DNA of 64,000 nucleotides from JBFWRK01 sp050248955. GTDB taxonomy: Bacteria; Actinomycetota; Acidimicrobiia; Acidimicrobiales; Ilumatobacteraceae. The stretch covers positions 1 to 64,000 of the forward strand of contig JBFWRK010000012.1 in assembly GCA_050248955.1 (NCBI GenBank), given 5' to 3'. How positions within the stretch are numbered: the first letter of the stretch is position 1; the number at the start of each line of letters is the position of its first letter. The position numbers were made by a program, and so were the translations under genes. Positions 1 through 7,142 of the stretch are shown here, piece by piece. The notes below the pieces were generated by a model. It did not search any database. It had not been told where the DNA came from and worked only from the letters and a program-made list of their open reading frames with translations.

Positions 1-194
1 ACTGCGTCGGTCGGCTCGAGCGCCACGGCCTCGCAGTGCACGAGCAGCGGTGGCGGTACAACTTCCGCAACCGCCACGGGTTCACCGACGCGGCCGACGC
101 TGCGTTCGATCGCCTCTGGGCGGCGGAGCACCTCATGTGGCACGAGCTCGCCGCGGAGTCCCAAGGCGCACTCGCCGCCAGGCAAGTCGCCTGA
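1..194 (+). CDS. C-terminal fragment of an unidentified protein
   Basis: The reading frame is open from the left edge of the window (first full codon at position 3) to a TGA at 192-194, giving about 63 residues of a protein whose start lies outside the window. The visible part is rich in Arg, His, Trp and Ala and has a helical look near its end (DRLWAAEHLMWHELAAE). Third codon positions are strongly G/C, as in the neighbouring genes, which supports it as coding. I do not recognise a family. A palindromic repeat begins 18 bases after the stop and may end the transcript. Confidence 0.5.
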   Translation, partial: CVGRLERHGLAVHEQRWRYNFRNRHGFTDAADAAFDRLWAAEHLMWHELAAESQGALAARQVA

Positions 195-211
195 CCGTCT
201 CCTCCCTACCC

Positions 212-254
212 GTGTTCACCTCGGATCAACATGGCGTTGCTCTGAGGCGAACAC
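212..254. repeat. 43-bp palindromic repeat, copy 1
   Basis: Two 19-base arms face each other across a 5-base spacer. The left arm reads GTGTTCACCTCGGATCAAC and the right arm pairs with it at 16 of 19 positions. A near-identical element lies at 32775-32817, so this is a dispersed family rather than a chance hairpin. It sits between a gene end at 194 and a gene start at 306. It could act as a terminator, an operator or a REP-like mobile palindrome. There is no T-run after it. Confidence 0.8.
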
Positions 255-305
255 GGCATGGGGTCCGGTCGTAGGCGGGTCGCGACGCTCTCGTACGATC
301 GGCCC

Positions 306-1283
306 GTGCTCGCTCCTGAAGTCCGCCGCCGAACCGCTCACGTCAACGGCATCGAGCTCGACGTGCTCGAAGCGGGAGACCCGACCGCACCGCCGATCAT
401 CCTCTCGCACGGCTTCCCCGAGGGCTCGTACTCCTGGCGTCACCAGCTCCCGGTGCTCGCCGCGGCCGGCTATCACGTCATCGCCCCCGACCAGCGCGGC
501 TACGGCTCGTCGAGCGCGCCGAAGGACGTGGCGGACTACGGCATCCGCCACCTCACCGACGACCTGCTCGGCCTGCTCGACGAGACCGGCCACCAGCAGG
601 CCGTGTTCGTCGGCCACGACTGGGGCGCACTGATCGTCTGGGACCTGGCGAGGCTCCATCCCGAACGGGTCAGGGCGGTCGTCGGTGTGAGCGTGCCGTT
701 CGTCCAGTGGCCGGCGCCACCGACCCAGCTGATGCGGATGATGTTCACCGACCGGTTCTTCTACATGCTCTACTTCCAGCCGGTCGGTCCCGCAGAGGCC
801 GAGCTCGGAGCAGATCCCTACCGGACGATGGCGACGGTGCTCTGGGCGGCGTCCGGGGAGGGGTTCGCGAACCGGCACGTACCGGCCGAGCTCCCGCCGA
901 TGGAGGGCACGGGGTTCCTGACCAACATGCCCGACCCGCCCGCTCGACCCTGGACGTGGTTGACGGAGGAGGACCTGCAGACCTACGCGGACGCCTTCAC
1001 GGTCTCCGGCTTCTTCGGGCCGGTGAGCTACTACCGCAACCTGGACGCGAACTTCGAGGTCGTCAGCGACTTCCCGCCCGAACGCCTCACCATGCCCAGC
1101 TTCTTCATCGGCGGCGAGAACGACCCTGTGCTCGTGATGGATCCTTCCGGCCTCGACCGGATGCCGACCCAGCTCTCCGCCTACCGCGGCCATGTGCTGC
1201 TGCCCGGCGCCGGACACTGGACCCAGCAGGAGTCCCCCGAAGCCTTCAACGACGCGCTCCTCGGCTTCCTCGCCACCCTCTGA
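306..1283 (+). CDS. Epoxide hydrolase, alpha/beta-hydrolase fold
   Basis: A 325-residue soluble epoxide hydrolase, which opens epoxides to diols through an ester intermediate. The oxyanion-hole motif HGFPE is near residue 35, the nucleophile is D105 in GHDWG, the acid is D273 in GENDP, and the base is H304 in GAGHW. Two cap-domain tyrosines (near residues 156 and 243) can protonate the epoxide. This full set separates it from ordinary esterases and resembles mycobacterial EphB-type enzymes. An ATG exists at 258, but the GTG at 306 is preferred because a TACGAT -10 element ends 6 bases before it, as for a leaderless gene. The substrate is unknown. The next gene downstream lies beyond a 640-base repeat region. 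Confidence 0.85.
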   Translation: MLAPEVRRRTAHVNGIELDVLEAGDPTAPPIILSHGFPEGSYSWRHQLPVLAAAGYHVIAPDQRGYGSSSAPKDVADYGIRHLTDDLLGLLDETGHQQAVFVGHDWGALIVWDLARLHPERVRAVVGVSVPFVQWPAPPTQLMRMMFTDRFFYMLYFQPVGPAEAELGADPYRTMATVLWAASGEGFANRHVPAELPPMEGTGFLTNMPDPPARPWTWLTEEDLQTYADAFTVSGFFGPVSYYRNLDANFEVVSDFPPERLTMPSFFIGGENDPVLVMDPSGLDRMPTQLSAYRGHVLLPGAGHWTQQESPEAFNDALLGFLATL

Positions 1284-1378
1284 CAGGCTCCCCACCGAAC
1301 GCGCCTGCCGACCCAACCCGCCCCACCGAACCCACCCGTCCACGCACCGACCGTCAGCCCACCCGCAGGAATTCGCCT

Positions 1379-1752
1379 CGAAGTCGTGATGGCCGGGTGG
1401 CCACCGGGCGCGGCCCAGTCCCGCCAGTCCCGCCATCCCCGCCAGTCCCACCATCCCCGCCAGTCCCGCCATCCCCGGGTTCTCTGCTCGCCAACGACTC
1501 CCGACTGGTTCTCCGCTCCCATCCGGACATCCAACGACCTCGCCCGAGCAGAGACCGGGGCTGGTGACGCGGATGAGCAGAGAAACGGCGTGGCTCGGAT
1601 CTCGTCGTCCCGATGACGACGTCGCACCAGCACACTCGGCTCCGGGTCAGAACCCCCGAGAGTTGCCAGCGAATCCGTTGGACCCAGCTCACAAACGCCA
1701 CGAAGTCGTGATCGCCGGGGTGGCCGTCGGCAGGGATGAAATGGGACGCGAC
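1379..1752 (-). repeat. Intergenic composite repeat, copy A (118-bp core at 1473-1590)
   Basis: The 1284-1923 gap holds no convincing gene. It carries, in reverse orientation, the 118-base core also found at 24941-25058 and 39387-39504, with about 6-7 differences per pair and no indels. Similarity with the 39-kb copy continues outward to about 1690. The core ends with near-inverted copies of TTCTCTGCTC. A second module (1700-1752) recurs at 25236-25288 and partly at 1379-1405. No transposase is present. It looks like a non-autonomous element or a structured-RNA repeat. Confidence 0.8.
1423..1476. repeat. Three tandem 18-bp units inside repeat copy A
   Basis: The unit GCCAGTCCCGCCATCCCC occurs three times in a row (1423-1440, 1441-1458 with one change, 1459-1476), preceded by a partial unit. 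The other two copies of the dispersed repeat have only one equivalent unit here, so this copy has expanded locally, most simply by slipped-strand replication. Confidence 0.85.
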
Positions 1753-1923
1753 GTCGCGGGTCCGGGAAATCGTTCGCAGGGCGCACAACGGCATCGAGGT
1801 GCGGTCTGGTCCAGGATTCGAGCCGCCCGGCACACGTGCGGCCGTGCCCGGGGTCTTGTGGGGGGATCGTTTGGATGCTAACGATTGTCGACCGGCATCC
1901 CGGGGGAAGGATCGGAGGCGACG

Positions 1924-2820
1924 GTGACCGAACGACGACGGATCCTGCTCGACGGTGCCGTCGTCTCGGTGGAGCGCCACGGCGACGTGCTCCACGCCGC
2001 GGACGGCAGGCAGATCGGCATCGGGGACACCATCCACCTGCCGCCGGTCGAACCGACGAAGATCATCTGCTGCCACCTCAACCACATCTCGCGGGTCCGT
2101 GAGTTCGGCACGTCGTTGCCCCCCGCGCCGACGTACTTCCACAAGCCGATCTCGGCGTTGAACTCGCACGGCGGCGCGGTCGTGCGACCGTCGAACTGCC
2201 AGTGGCTGAACTACGAGGGCGAAGTCGCGATCGTCATCGGCGCCACGTGCCGCAACATCGCGTACGACGACGCGGCCGCATACATCGCCGGCTACACGAT
2301 CGCCAACGACTTCGGACTGCACGACTTCCGCGACACCGACGCCGGCTCGATGCTGCGGGTGAAGGGTGCCGACACGCTCTGCCCGATCGGGCCGGGCGTC
2401 GTCGAGGGATGGGACTTCCGCGACAAGGCGATGCGCACGCTGGTCAACGGTGACGTCCGCCAGGACGGATCGACGAGCGAGATGGCCTGGGACATGCACT
2501 ACCTCGTCGCCGACATCGCCCGATTGATCACGCTCGTGCCCGGCGACATCATCCTCTCCGGAACACCGGCGATCTCCCGCCCCGTGGTGCCGGGCGACGT
2601 CGTCACCGTGGAGGTCGAAGGCCTCGGCGCGCTGACCAACCACATCGTCGAAGGGCCGGCTCCGGTGAGCGACGAGATCGGCGCGCAGCCGACGGCGACC
2701 GAAGAGGTCCGCTCCACCGCGCTCGGAGGCGAGTGGGAGCTGCGTGGTCAGCGCCGCCCGTACTCGACAGATCGCGCCGACCTGCCGTTCCCGCGCATCC
2801 GCCCGCGCTTCGAGTCATGA
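1924..2820 (+). CDS. Fumarylacetoacetate hydrolase family protein (HpaG/HpcE-like)
   Basis: A 298-residue member of the FAH superfamily, whose metal-dependent enzymes cleave, isomerise or decarboxylate acyl-pyruvate-type products of aromatic ring breakdown. The metal-binding Glu motif YEGEVAIVIG and the catalytic stretch NDFGLHDFRDTD followed by VKGADTLCPIGP are present. The GTG at 1924 has a GGAGG ribosome site six bases upstream; a TTG at 1885 is less likely. The aldehyde dehydrogenase gene starts 13 bases after its stop, so the two probably work in one pathway, such as 4-hydroxyphenylacetate, catechol or 2-aminomuconate meta-cleavage. The exact substrate cannot be read from sequence. Confidence 0.85.
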   Translation: MTERRRILLDGAVVSVERHGDVLHAADGRQIGIGDTIHLPPVEPTKIICCHLNHISRVREFGTSLPPAPTYFHKPISALNSHGGAVVRPSNCQWLNYEGEVAIVIGATCRNIAYDDAAAYIAGYTIANDFGLHDFRDTDAGSMLRVKGADTLCPIGPGVVEGWDFRDKAMRTLVNGDVRQDGSTSEMAWDMHYLVADIARLITLVPGDIILSGTPAISRPVVPGDVVTVEVEGLGALTNHIVEGPAPVSDEIGAQPTATEEVRSTALGGEWELRGQRRPYSTDRADLPFPRIRPRFES

Positions 2821-2833
2821 CGAGCAGGGTTCC

Positions 2834-4306
2834 GTGACGATCGAGCACGACCGCGTCGATGTCGACGGTGTCTCGGTCTCCGTCGACCACTACATCGGCG
2901 GCCGCCGGGTCGGATCACCGACGACCTTCGAGGACCGCACGCCGCTCGACTGGAGCCGGAAGCTCGCCGACGTGTCCGCCGGGGACGAGTCGACCGCCGC
3001 GGTCGCCGTCGATGCCGCAGTGGCGGCGGCGGACGGCTGGGCGGCGCTGACCGTCGCGGAGCGCGGTGCGCACCTGCGCCGCCTGGCCGACCTCATCGAC
3101 GCGAACATCGATCGGCTGGCGACGGTCGAGTGCCTCGACATGGCGATGCTCGAGGAGAGCCTCCGGCTCCGTGTGCTGTCCCGCGGTGCCCGCAACTTCC
3201 GGGCCTACGCGGATCTCGCCGAGCACTACGTGGAACGGGTGTGGTCGTCGAACGGCACGACGAACCGCGTCATCCGGATGCCCGCTGGCCCAACGGTCGT
3301 GATCACGCCGTGGAACGCCCCCTTCATGCTCTCGACGTGGAAGGTCGCGCCGGCGCTCGCCGCCGGGAACCCCGTCGTCCTCAAGCCGGCGGAGTGGTCG
3401 CCGCTGTCCTGCTCGCTCCTCGCGGACCTCGCCGACGAGGCCGGCTTCCCGCCGGGCGTGTTCAACGTCGTGCAGGGCATCGGTGAACAGGTCGGCGCGG
3501 CCCTCGTGGGCGATCCTCGCGTCAGGCGGATCTCGTTCACGGGCTCGCCGGAGACGGCCCGACTCATCGGCGTCGCCGCCGCTCGCAACCTCGTGCCGTT
3601 CGCTGCGGAGCTCGGTGGAAAGAACCCACTGATCGTCCTCGACGACGCCGACATCGACGCCGCGGCGAAGAAGTCCGCAGGCCAGTACGACGATGCCGGG
3701 CAGGTCTGCCTGTCGGGTGCGCGGCTGATCGTCGCCGAGTCGGTCGCGGAGGAGTTCCTCGAACGGTTCCATGCCTACACGGACGCGCACGTGCTCGGCG
3801 ACAGCCGCGACCCGGCGACGACGATCTCCCCGATGATCCACCCGGAACACCTCGCATCGGTGCACGGGTTCGTCGAACGCGCACGTGAGAACGGCGACAC
3901 CATCGTGCGCGGCGGCCGGATCTGGCGCCCTGGAGGACTCTGGTTCGAGCCGACGCTCATCATCCCGGAGAGCAACGACAGCGAGGTCGTGCAGCGCGAG
4001 ATCTTCGGACCCGTGCTCACGTTCCAGACGTTCGCCGACGACGACGAAGCGATCGCACTCGCCAACTCGACGCCGTACGGCCTGTCGGGGATCGTCTACA
4101 CGTCGTCGGCCGAGCGCGCCGAGCACTTCGGGCGAGCTGTGCGCTCCGGTGTGATCTGGGTGAACTGCTTCCTCATCCGCGACCTCACCGCACCGTTCGG
4201 CGGCTGCAAGATCAGCGGGATCGGCAGGGAGGGCGGCGACTACGCGCTCGACTTCTACAGCGACCTGAAGTCGCTCCAGATCCTGGAGGGCACCACGGAC
4301 GGCTGA
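2834..4306 (+). CDS. NAD(P)-dependent aldehyde dehydrogenase (semialdehyde type)
   Basis: A 490-residue aldehyde dehydrogenase of normal length. It has the cofactor motif PWNAPFMLSTWKVAPALA with Lys in VLKPAEWSP, the FTGSPETARLI loop, the general-base Glu in ELGGK, the catalytic Cys in AGQVCLSGAR, and EIFGPVL near the end. The GTG at 2834 gives a 13-base gap from the FAH-family gene; the frame stays open further upstream, overlapping that gene, but a start there is unlikely. Its partner suggests oxidation of a muconic-semialdehyde-type ring-cleavage product, as for HpaE, XylG or 2-aminomuconate semialdehyde dehydrogenases. That assignment is inferred from context. Confidence 0.88.
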   Translation: MTIEHDRVDVDGVSVSVDHYIGGRRVGSPTTFEDRTPLDWSRKLADVSAGDESTAAVAVDAAVAAADGWAALTVAERGAHLRRLADLIDANIDRLATVECLDMAMLEESLRLRVLSRGARNFRAYADLAEHYVERVWSSNGTTNRVIRMPAGPTVVITPWNAPFMLSTWKVAPALAAGNPVVLKPAEWSPLSCSLLADLADEAGFPPGVFNVVQGIGEQVGAALVGDPRVRRISFTGSPETARLIGVAAARNLVPFAAELGGKNPLIVLDDADIDAAAKKSAGQYDDAGQVCLSGARLIVAESVAEEFLERFHAYTDAHVLGDSRDPATTISPMIHPEHLASVHGFVERARENGDTIVRGGRIWRPGGLWFEPTLIIPESNDSEVVQREIFGPVLTFQTFADDDEAIALANSTPYGLSGIVYTSSAERAEHFGRAVRSGVIWVNCFLIRDLTAPFGGCKISGIGREGGDYALDFYSDLKSLQILEGTTDG

Positions 4307-4321
4307 GCCCCTGGTCGCGCC

Positions 4322-4618
4322 TCAGTGCTCGACCCAGTGACCGTCGTGCAGCGCGTGCCGGTGACCGTCGTGCAGGTAGTCGACGTGGTCGTCGTGCGGC
4401 AGCGCCAGGTGGCCACAGTCGGGACCGTGCTGATGACCGTCGTGGCCGTGCGTCACGTGACCGAGGCCGTCGCACTCGTCCCAATGGTCGTCGTGCTCGT
4501 GATGCGCGCAGCCGTCGTGGATGTAGTCCACATGGCCGCCGTGCGGCACGGCCGCGTGGCCGCAGTCGGGCCCGTGGACGTGGGGGTGATCGGGGTGGAT
4601 CGGATGCGTGTTGGTCAT
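4322..4618 (-). CDS. Small His-rich metal-binding protein with duplicated motif
   Basis: A 98-residue protein with about a quarter histidine plus conserved Cys and Asp. It is built from two copies of a unit of about 35 residues (about 15-48 and 64-98), each beginning HGPDCGH and continuing PHxxHVDYxHDG. Similar short actinobacterial proteins are often labelled zinc transporter permease, but there is no membrane segment here, so metal buffering is a better guess. The ATG at 4618 has an AGGAGG site upstream; longer frames add a low-quality N-terminus. It converges on the aldehyde dehydrogenase with a 15-base gap. No Zur or other metal box was recognised upstream. Confidence 0.75.
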   Translation of the reverse strand: MTNTHPIHPDHPHVHGPDCGHAAVPHGGHVDYIHDGCAHHEHDDHWDECDGLGHVTHGHDGHQHGPDCGHLALPHDDHVDYLHDGHRHALHDGHWVEH

Positions 4619-4711
4619 GCGGTCCTCCTCGTCGTCGCCGCCACCGAAATGCTCCCACACGCCGGCGAATCCCGTCCTCCGCGCGGGGCGCCGGCCGGAC
4701 AGAATCACCCG

Positions 4712-5092
4712 ATGGCACGACAGCTGATCTCCACCGGGTCCCCGTTCGAGGACATGCACGCCTACTCGCGCGCCGTCGTCCAGGGTGACTGGTGCTTCGT
4801 GGCCGGTACGACCGGGTTCGATTACGCCACGATGACGATGCCCGACTCGGCCGGCGACCAGACGCGAACGACGTTGTCGACCATTGCGGACACGCTGCGG
4901 CAGGCGGGGTTCGCGCTCGGCGATGTGGTCCGCGTGCACTACCACGTCGTCGATCCGGGCGACATCGAGGAGATCTCGAGCGTGCTGCGCGAGTTCTTCG
5001 CCGACATCCGGCCCGCGGCAACGATGGTCGTCTCACGGCTCGTCCACCCGGCGATGAAGATCGAGATCGAGGTCACCGCGCTCCGCGCCTGA
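4712..5092 (+). CDS. RidA/YjgF/YER057c/UK114 family protein
   Basis: A 126-residue RidA-family protein of typical size. The family includes imine/enamine deaminases and, in some catabolic operons, 2-aminomuconate deaminase. Conserved features include FVAGTTGFD near residue 32 and the C-terminal stretch RPAATMVVSRLVHPAMKIEIEVTA. The catalytic Arg of canonical RidA lies in that C-terminal segment, but the spacing differs slightly, so activity is uncertain. The ATG at 4712 follows a CAGAAT -10-like hexamer by 6 bases, so translation may be leaderless. It converges on tryptophan 2,3-dioxygenase, with only 5 bases between the stops. Confidence 0.8.
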   Translation: MARQLISTGSPFEDMHAYSRAVVQGDWCFVAGTTGFDYATMTMPDSAGDQTRTTLSTIADTLRQAGFALGDVVRVHYHVVDPGDIEEISSVLREFFADIRPAATMVVSRLVHPAMKIEIEVTALRA

Positions 5093-5097
5093 AGCGA

Positions 5098-5889
5098 TCA
5101 GAGGCGGGCGCGGATCTCCCAGAGGTCCGGGAACAACGGGCGCCCGAGGGTGGTCCGCAGATAGCCCGCCCCGGCGGATCCGCCCGTCCCGGGCTTGACC
5201 CCGATCGTCCGCTCGACCATCTTCACGTGGCGGTAGCGCCACTCCTGCACGCCTTCGTCGAGGTCGACGAAGCGCTCGCACAGCTCGGCCATCGCCGGAT
5301 CGGTGCGGTACGCGGCAATGAGCGCCTCCTGCACACTCAGGTCGGCAACGACGGGCAGCGTGACGTCGCGCTGCAGCACGTCCGGCGACACGGCGAAGTT
5401 CCGGCGAGCCAGGTGCGCGCAGAAGGCGTCCCACAGCGACGGCGCATGCAGCCGGGCTTCGAGCCGCTGCCGCGCCGGGCCGGTCGCGCCCGCCCGCTCG
5501 AGGGCGGTGCGGTCCTTGAGCCCGAGCACCGACTCGAGCTCGCGGAACTGGACTGATTGGAAGCCGCTCGCCGAGTCGAGCCGGCTGCGGAAGCTCATGA
5601 ACTCGAGCGGTGTCATCGTCTCCAGGACGTCCATCTGGGCGACCATCACCTTCAGGATCGCGAGCACGCGCCGCAGCGTGTGCCCGGCACGGTGCTCGTC
5701 GTCGACGTCCAGCAGGCCGATGACGTGGTCGAGCTCCCACAGGATCTGCTTGAACCACAGCTCGTAGACCTGGTGGACGATGATGAACAACAGCTCGTCG
5801 TGCTCCGGTCCGTCCGACCGGGGCACCTGCAGCGCGAGCAGGTCACCCACCCGGAGGTAGCTCGTGTACGTGACCGCGGCATCGCTCAT
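5098..5889 (-). CDS. kynA: Tryptophan 2,3-dioxygenase
   Basis: A 263-residue haem enzyme that opens the indole ring of L-tryptophan to N-formylkynurenine, the first step of the kynurenine pathway. Family hallmarks are FIIVHQVYELWFKQ (active-site H39), SVQFRE (substrate-binding R116) and RYRHVKMVERTIG with axial haem ligand H221, followed by GTGGSAGAGYL. The length matches bacterial enzymes. The ATG at 5889 is chosen over a start 8 codons upstream because homologues begin close to YTSYLRVGDLL. Kynureninase and formamidase are not in the window, so the rest of the pathway would have to be encoded elsewhere. Confidence 0.93.
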   Translation of the reverse strand: MSDAAVTYTSYLRVGDLLALQVPRSDGPEHDELLFIIVHQVYELWFKQILWELDHVIGLLDVDDEHRAGHTLRRVLAILKVMVAQMDVLETMTPLEFMSFRSRLDSASGFQSVQFRELESVLGLKDRTALERAGATGPARQRLEARLHAPSLWDAFCAHLARRNFAVSPDVLQRDVTLPVVADLSVQEALIAAYRTDPAMAELCERFVDLDEGVQEWRYRHVKMVERTIGVKPGTGGSAGAGYLRTTLGRPLFPDLWEIRARL

Positions 5890-5950
5890 GCCTGCGAGTG
5901 TCGCGCCGAACAATGAGCCACGCGACCCACGGGTTCACTGGCAGTATTCG

Positions 5951-5979
5951 TTGACACACTTTTCGTGAGCTGGGACACT
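5951..5979 (+). promoter_or_regulatory. Promoter with consensus -35 and leaderless spacing
   Basis: TTGACA at 5951-5956 is a perfect -35 hexamer. Seventeen bases later, GACACT at 5974-5979 fits a relaxed -10. The ATG at 5986 lies 6 bases beyond, so transcription would begin at or next to the start codon. It faces away from kynA, with about 60 bases between the two start regions. Confidence 0.55.
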
Positions 5980-5985
5980 CGATCC

Positions 5986-6774
5986 ATGGCGGTATCCACG
6001 TGGCCGGCGGCGCGCGCCGTGCCGAAGACATCTGATCGCTCCAACGAGCTCACGATCGACCCGAGCGGCGCGCTGCGGGTCGGACGGGCGATGGCGACGT
6101 TCGTCCCTGGCGACGACCGGTCGTTCCTCGCCGCGTACCTCAAGCTGGTGAGGTGGCTGCGCAACCAGAAGTCCACCCCGCAGATCGAGCTGCGTCGGAT
6201 CGACATCGAGATGCTCGCGGAGCACCTCGACGCCGACGCGGCGGACATCGTCGAGCGGCTCGGCTCGCTGATGGGCGCGACGATCTCGCAGCGACGAGCG
6301 CTCGTGGCGATGTTCGCCACGGGCGCAGCGGTCCTGTGTCTGGCGGCCGGTGCGGGCGCAGCCACGGGTGGTGAACCGGCGGAGTCTCCCTCGTCGGTGT
6401 CGACCGCGCCACCAGCGAACGGGCTCGCCGACAGCAGGACCGATCTCCACGATGCTCGTCCGATGATCGTGATCGAGTCGACGACACCGTCGAGCGTCGT
6501 CGCATCCGCGGCACCGGTACCGGTCGTCGAGCCGGTTGCCGCCTCCGCGGCGCCGACCGAGATCGCTGCTCCGTCAGCTGCCGGCCAGGCGCCGGCGGTA
6601 GTGGCTCCCGTCGTCTCGGGCGGAGCCGATGTCGTCGCGACCACCGCACCCGCTGCCGACGAGGTCGCCGTCGGCGAGCCGCCCGTGCCGGTGCCGCCCG
6701 CCGGCACCGAGACCGAGGCCGAGGTCGCGGTCGGCGAACCGCCGGTACCCGTGCAGCCCGCCCCCGCTGGCTGA
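5986..6774 (+). CDS. Single-pass membrane protein with Pro/Ala/Val-rich extracytoplasmic tail
   Basis: A 262-residue protein of unknown function. Residues 1-105 are a small, mostly helical cytoplasmic domain (with LAAYLKLVRWLRNQ and IDIEMLAEHLDADAADIVE) that might be a winged-helix-like fold. One hydrophobic segment follows at about 106-130, then a low-complexity tail rich in Ala, Val, Pro and Thr in which VAVGEPPVPV occurs twice near the end. The layout suggests a cytoplasmic sensing or anchoring domain with a wall-spanning tail. The stop codon falls inside the first unit of a 15-base tandem repeat, so the gene end may have been moved by repeat expansion. A GTG at 5965 is an alternative start. 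Confidence 0.6.
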   Translation: MAVSTWPAARAVPKTSDRSNELTIDPSGALRVGRAMATFVPGDDRSFLAAYLKLVRWLRNQKSTPQIELRRIDIEMLAEHLDADAADIVERLGSLMGATISQRRALVAMFATGAAVLCLAAGAGAATGGEPAESPSSVSTAPPANGLADSRTDLHDARPMIVIESTTPSSVVASAAPVPVVEPVAASAAPTEIAAPSAAGQAPAVVAPVVSGGADVVATTAPAADEVAVGEPPVPVPPAGTETEAEVAVGEPPVPVQPAPAG

Positions 6775-6840
6775 ACCCGCACTGGCTGAACCCGCCCCCG
6801 GCTGAACCCGCACTGCTGAACCCGCACTGGCTGACGCCGC
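6771..6840. repeat. Tandem repeat of about 15 bp beginning at the gene's stop codon
   Basis: The word CTGAACCCGC recurs at 6771, 6786, 6802 and 6816 and, in changed form, at 6831, spaced 14-16 bases apart and often followed by ACTGG. Each unit carries a TGA; the first of these is the stop codon of the preceding gene. It leads into the larger duplication at 6881-7115. Confidence 0.75.
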
Positions 6841-6880
6841 ACCCCACGGCTGCCTGCACTGGCTGAATCCGCAGCCCACG

Positions 6881-7115
6881 GCGAGGCCGTCGCCGTCGCC
6901 GAACCGTCGCCCACCCGACCTGGTCAGAGCCCTGCACCGCAGCGGTGCACAAGTCTGACCACCTCGCAGTGCTCCCGACGGCGAGGCCGCACTGACTGAA
7001 GCCGCACTCCACTGCGAGGCCGTCGCCGTCGCCGAACCGTCGCCTACTCGACCTGGTCAGAGATCCGCACGGCAGCGGTGCACAAGTCTGACCACCTCGC
7101 AGTGCTCCCGACGGC
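6881..7115. repeat. Direct duplication of a 102-bp hairpin-bearing unit
   Basis: The 6775-7142 gap has no credible gene. It holds two 102-base copies (6881-6982 and 7014-7115, offset 133) that differ at only a few positions. Each has a nested inverted repeat: the outer arms TGGTCAGA and TCTGACCA pair perfectly, and inside copy 1 lies the perfect palindrome GCACCGCAGCGGTGC (one mismatch in copy 2). The second copy ends 27 bases before the PhnZ-like gene. Candidate roles are paired terminators, tandem operators or a duplicated structured RNA. Confidence 0.8.
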
Positions 7116-7142
7116 ACGGGCCGGCCGCGGTACCGTCGGCGG

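Noticed and set aside
216..1472. Long minus-strand open frame opposite the epoxide hydrolase
   Set aside because: It mirrors the coding frame of a gene with complete catalytic motifs; long antisense frames are expected in such GC-rich DNA.
1379..1752. Insertion sequence at repeat copy A
   Set aside because: No transposase frame and no clear target duplication; only the repeat relationship is supported.
1810..1830. T-arm-like sequence (minus strand GGCTCGAATCC), possibly a tRNA end
   Set aside because: The invariant T54 is replaced and no acceptor, anticodon or D arm could be built around it.
4322..4618. Zinc transporter permease label for the His-rich protein
   Set aside because: There is no hydrophobic segment long enough to cross a membrane.
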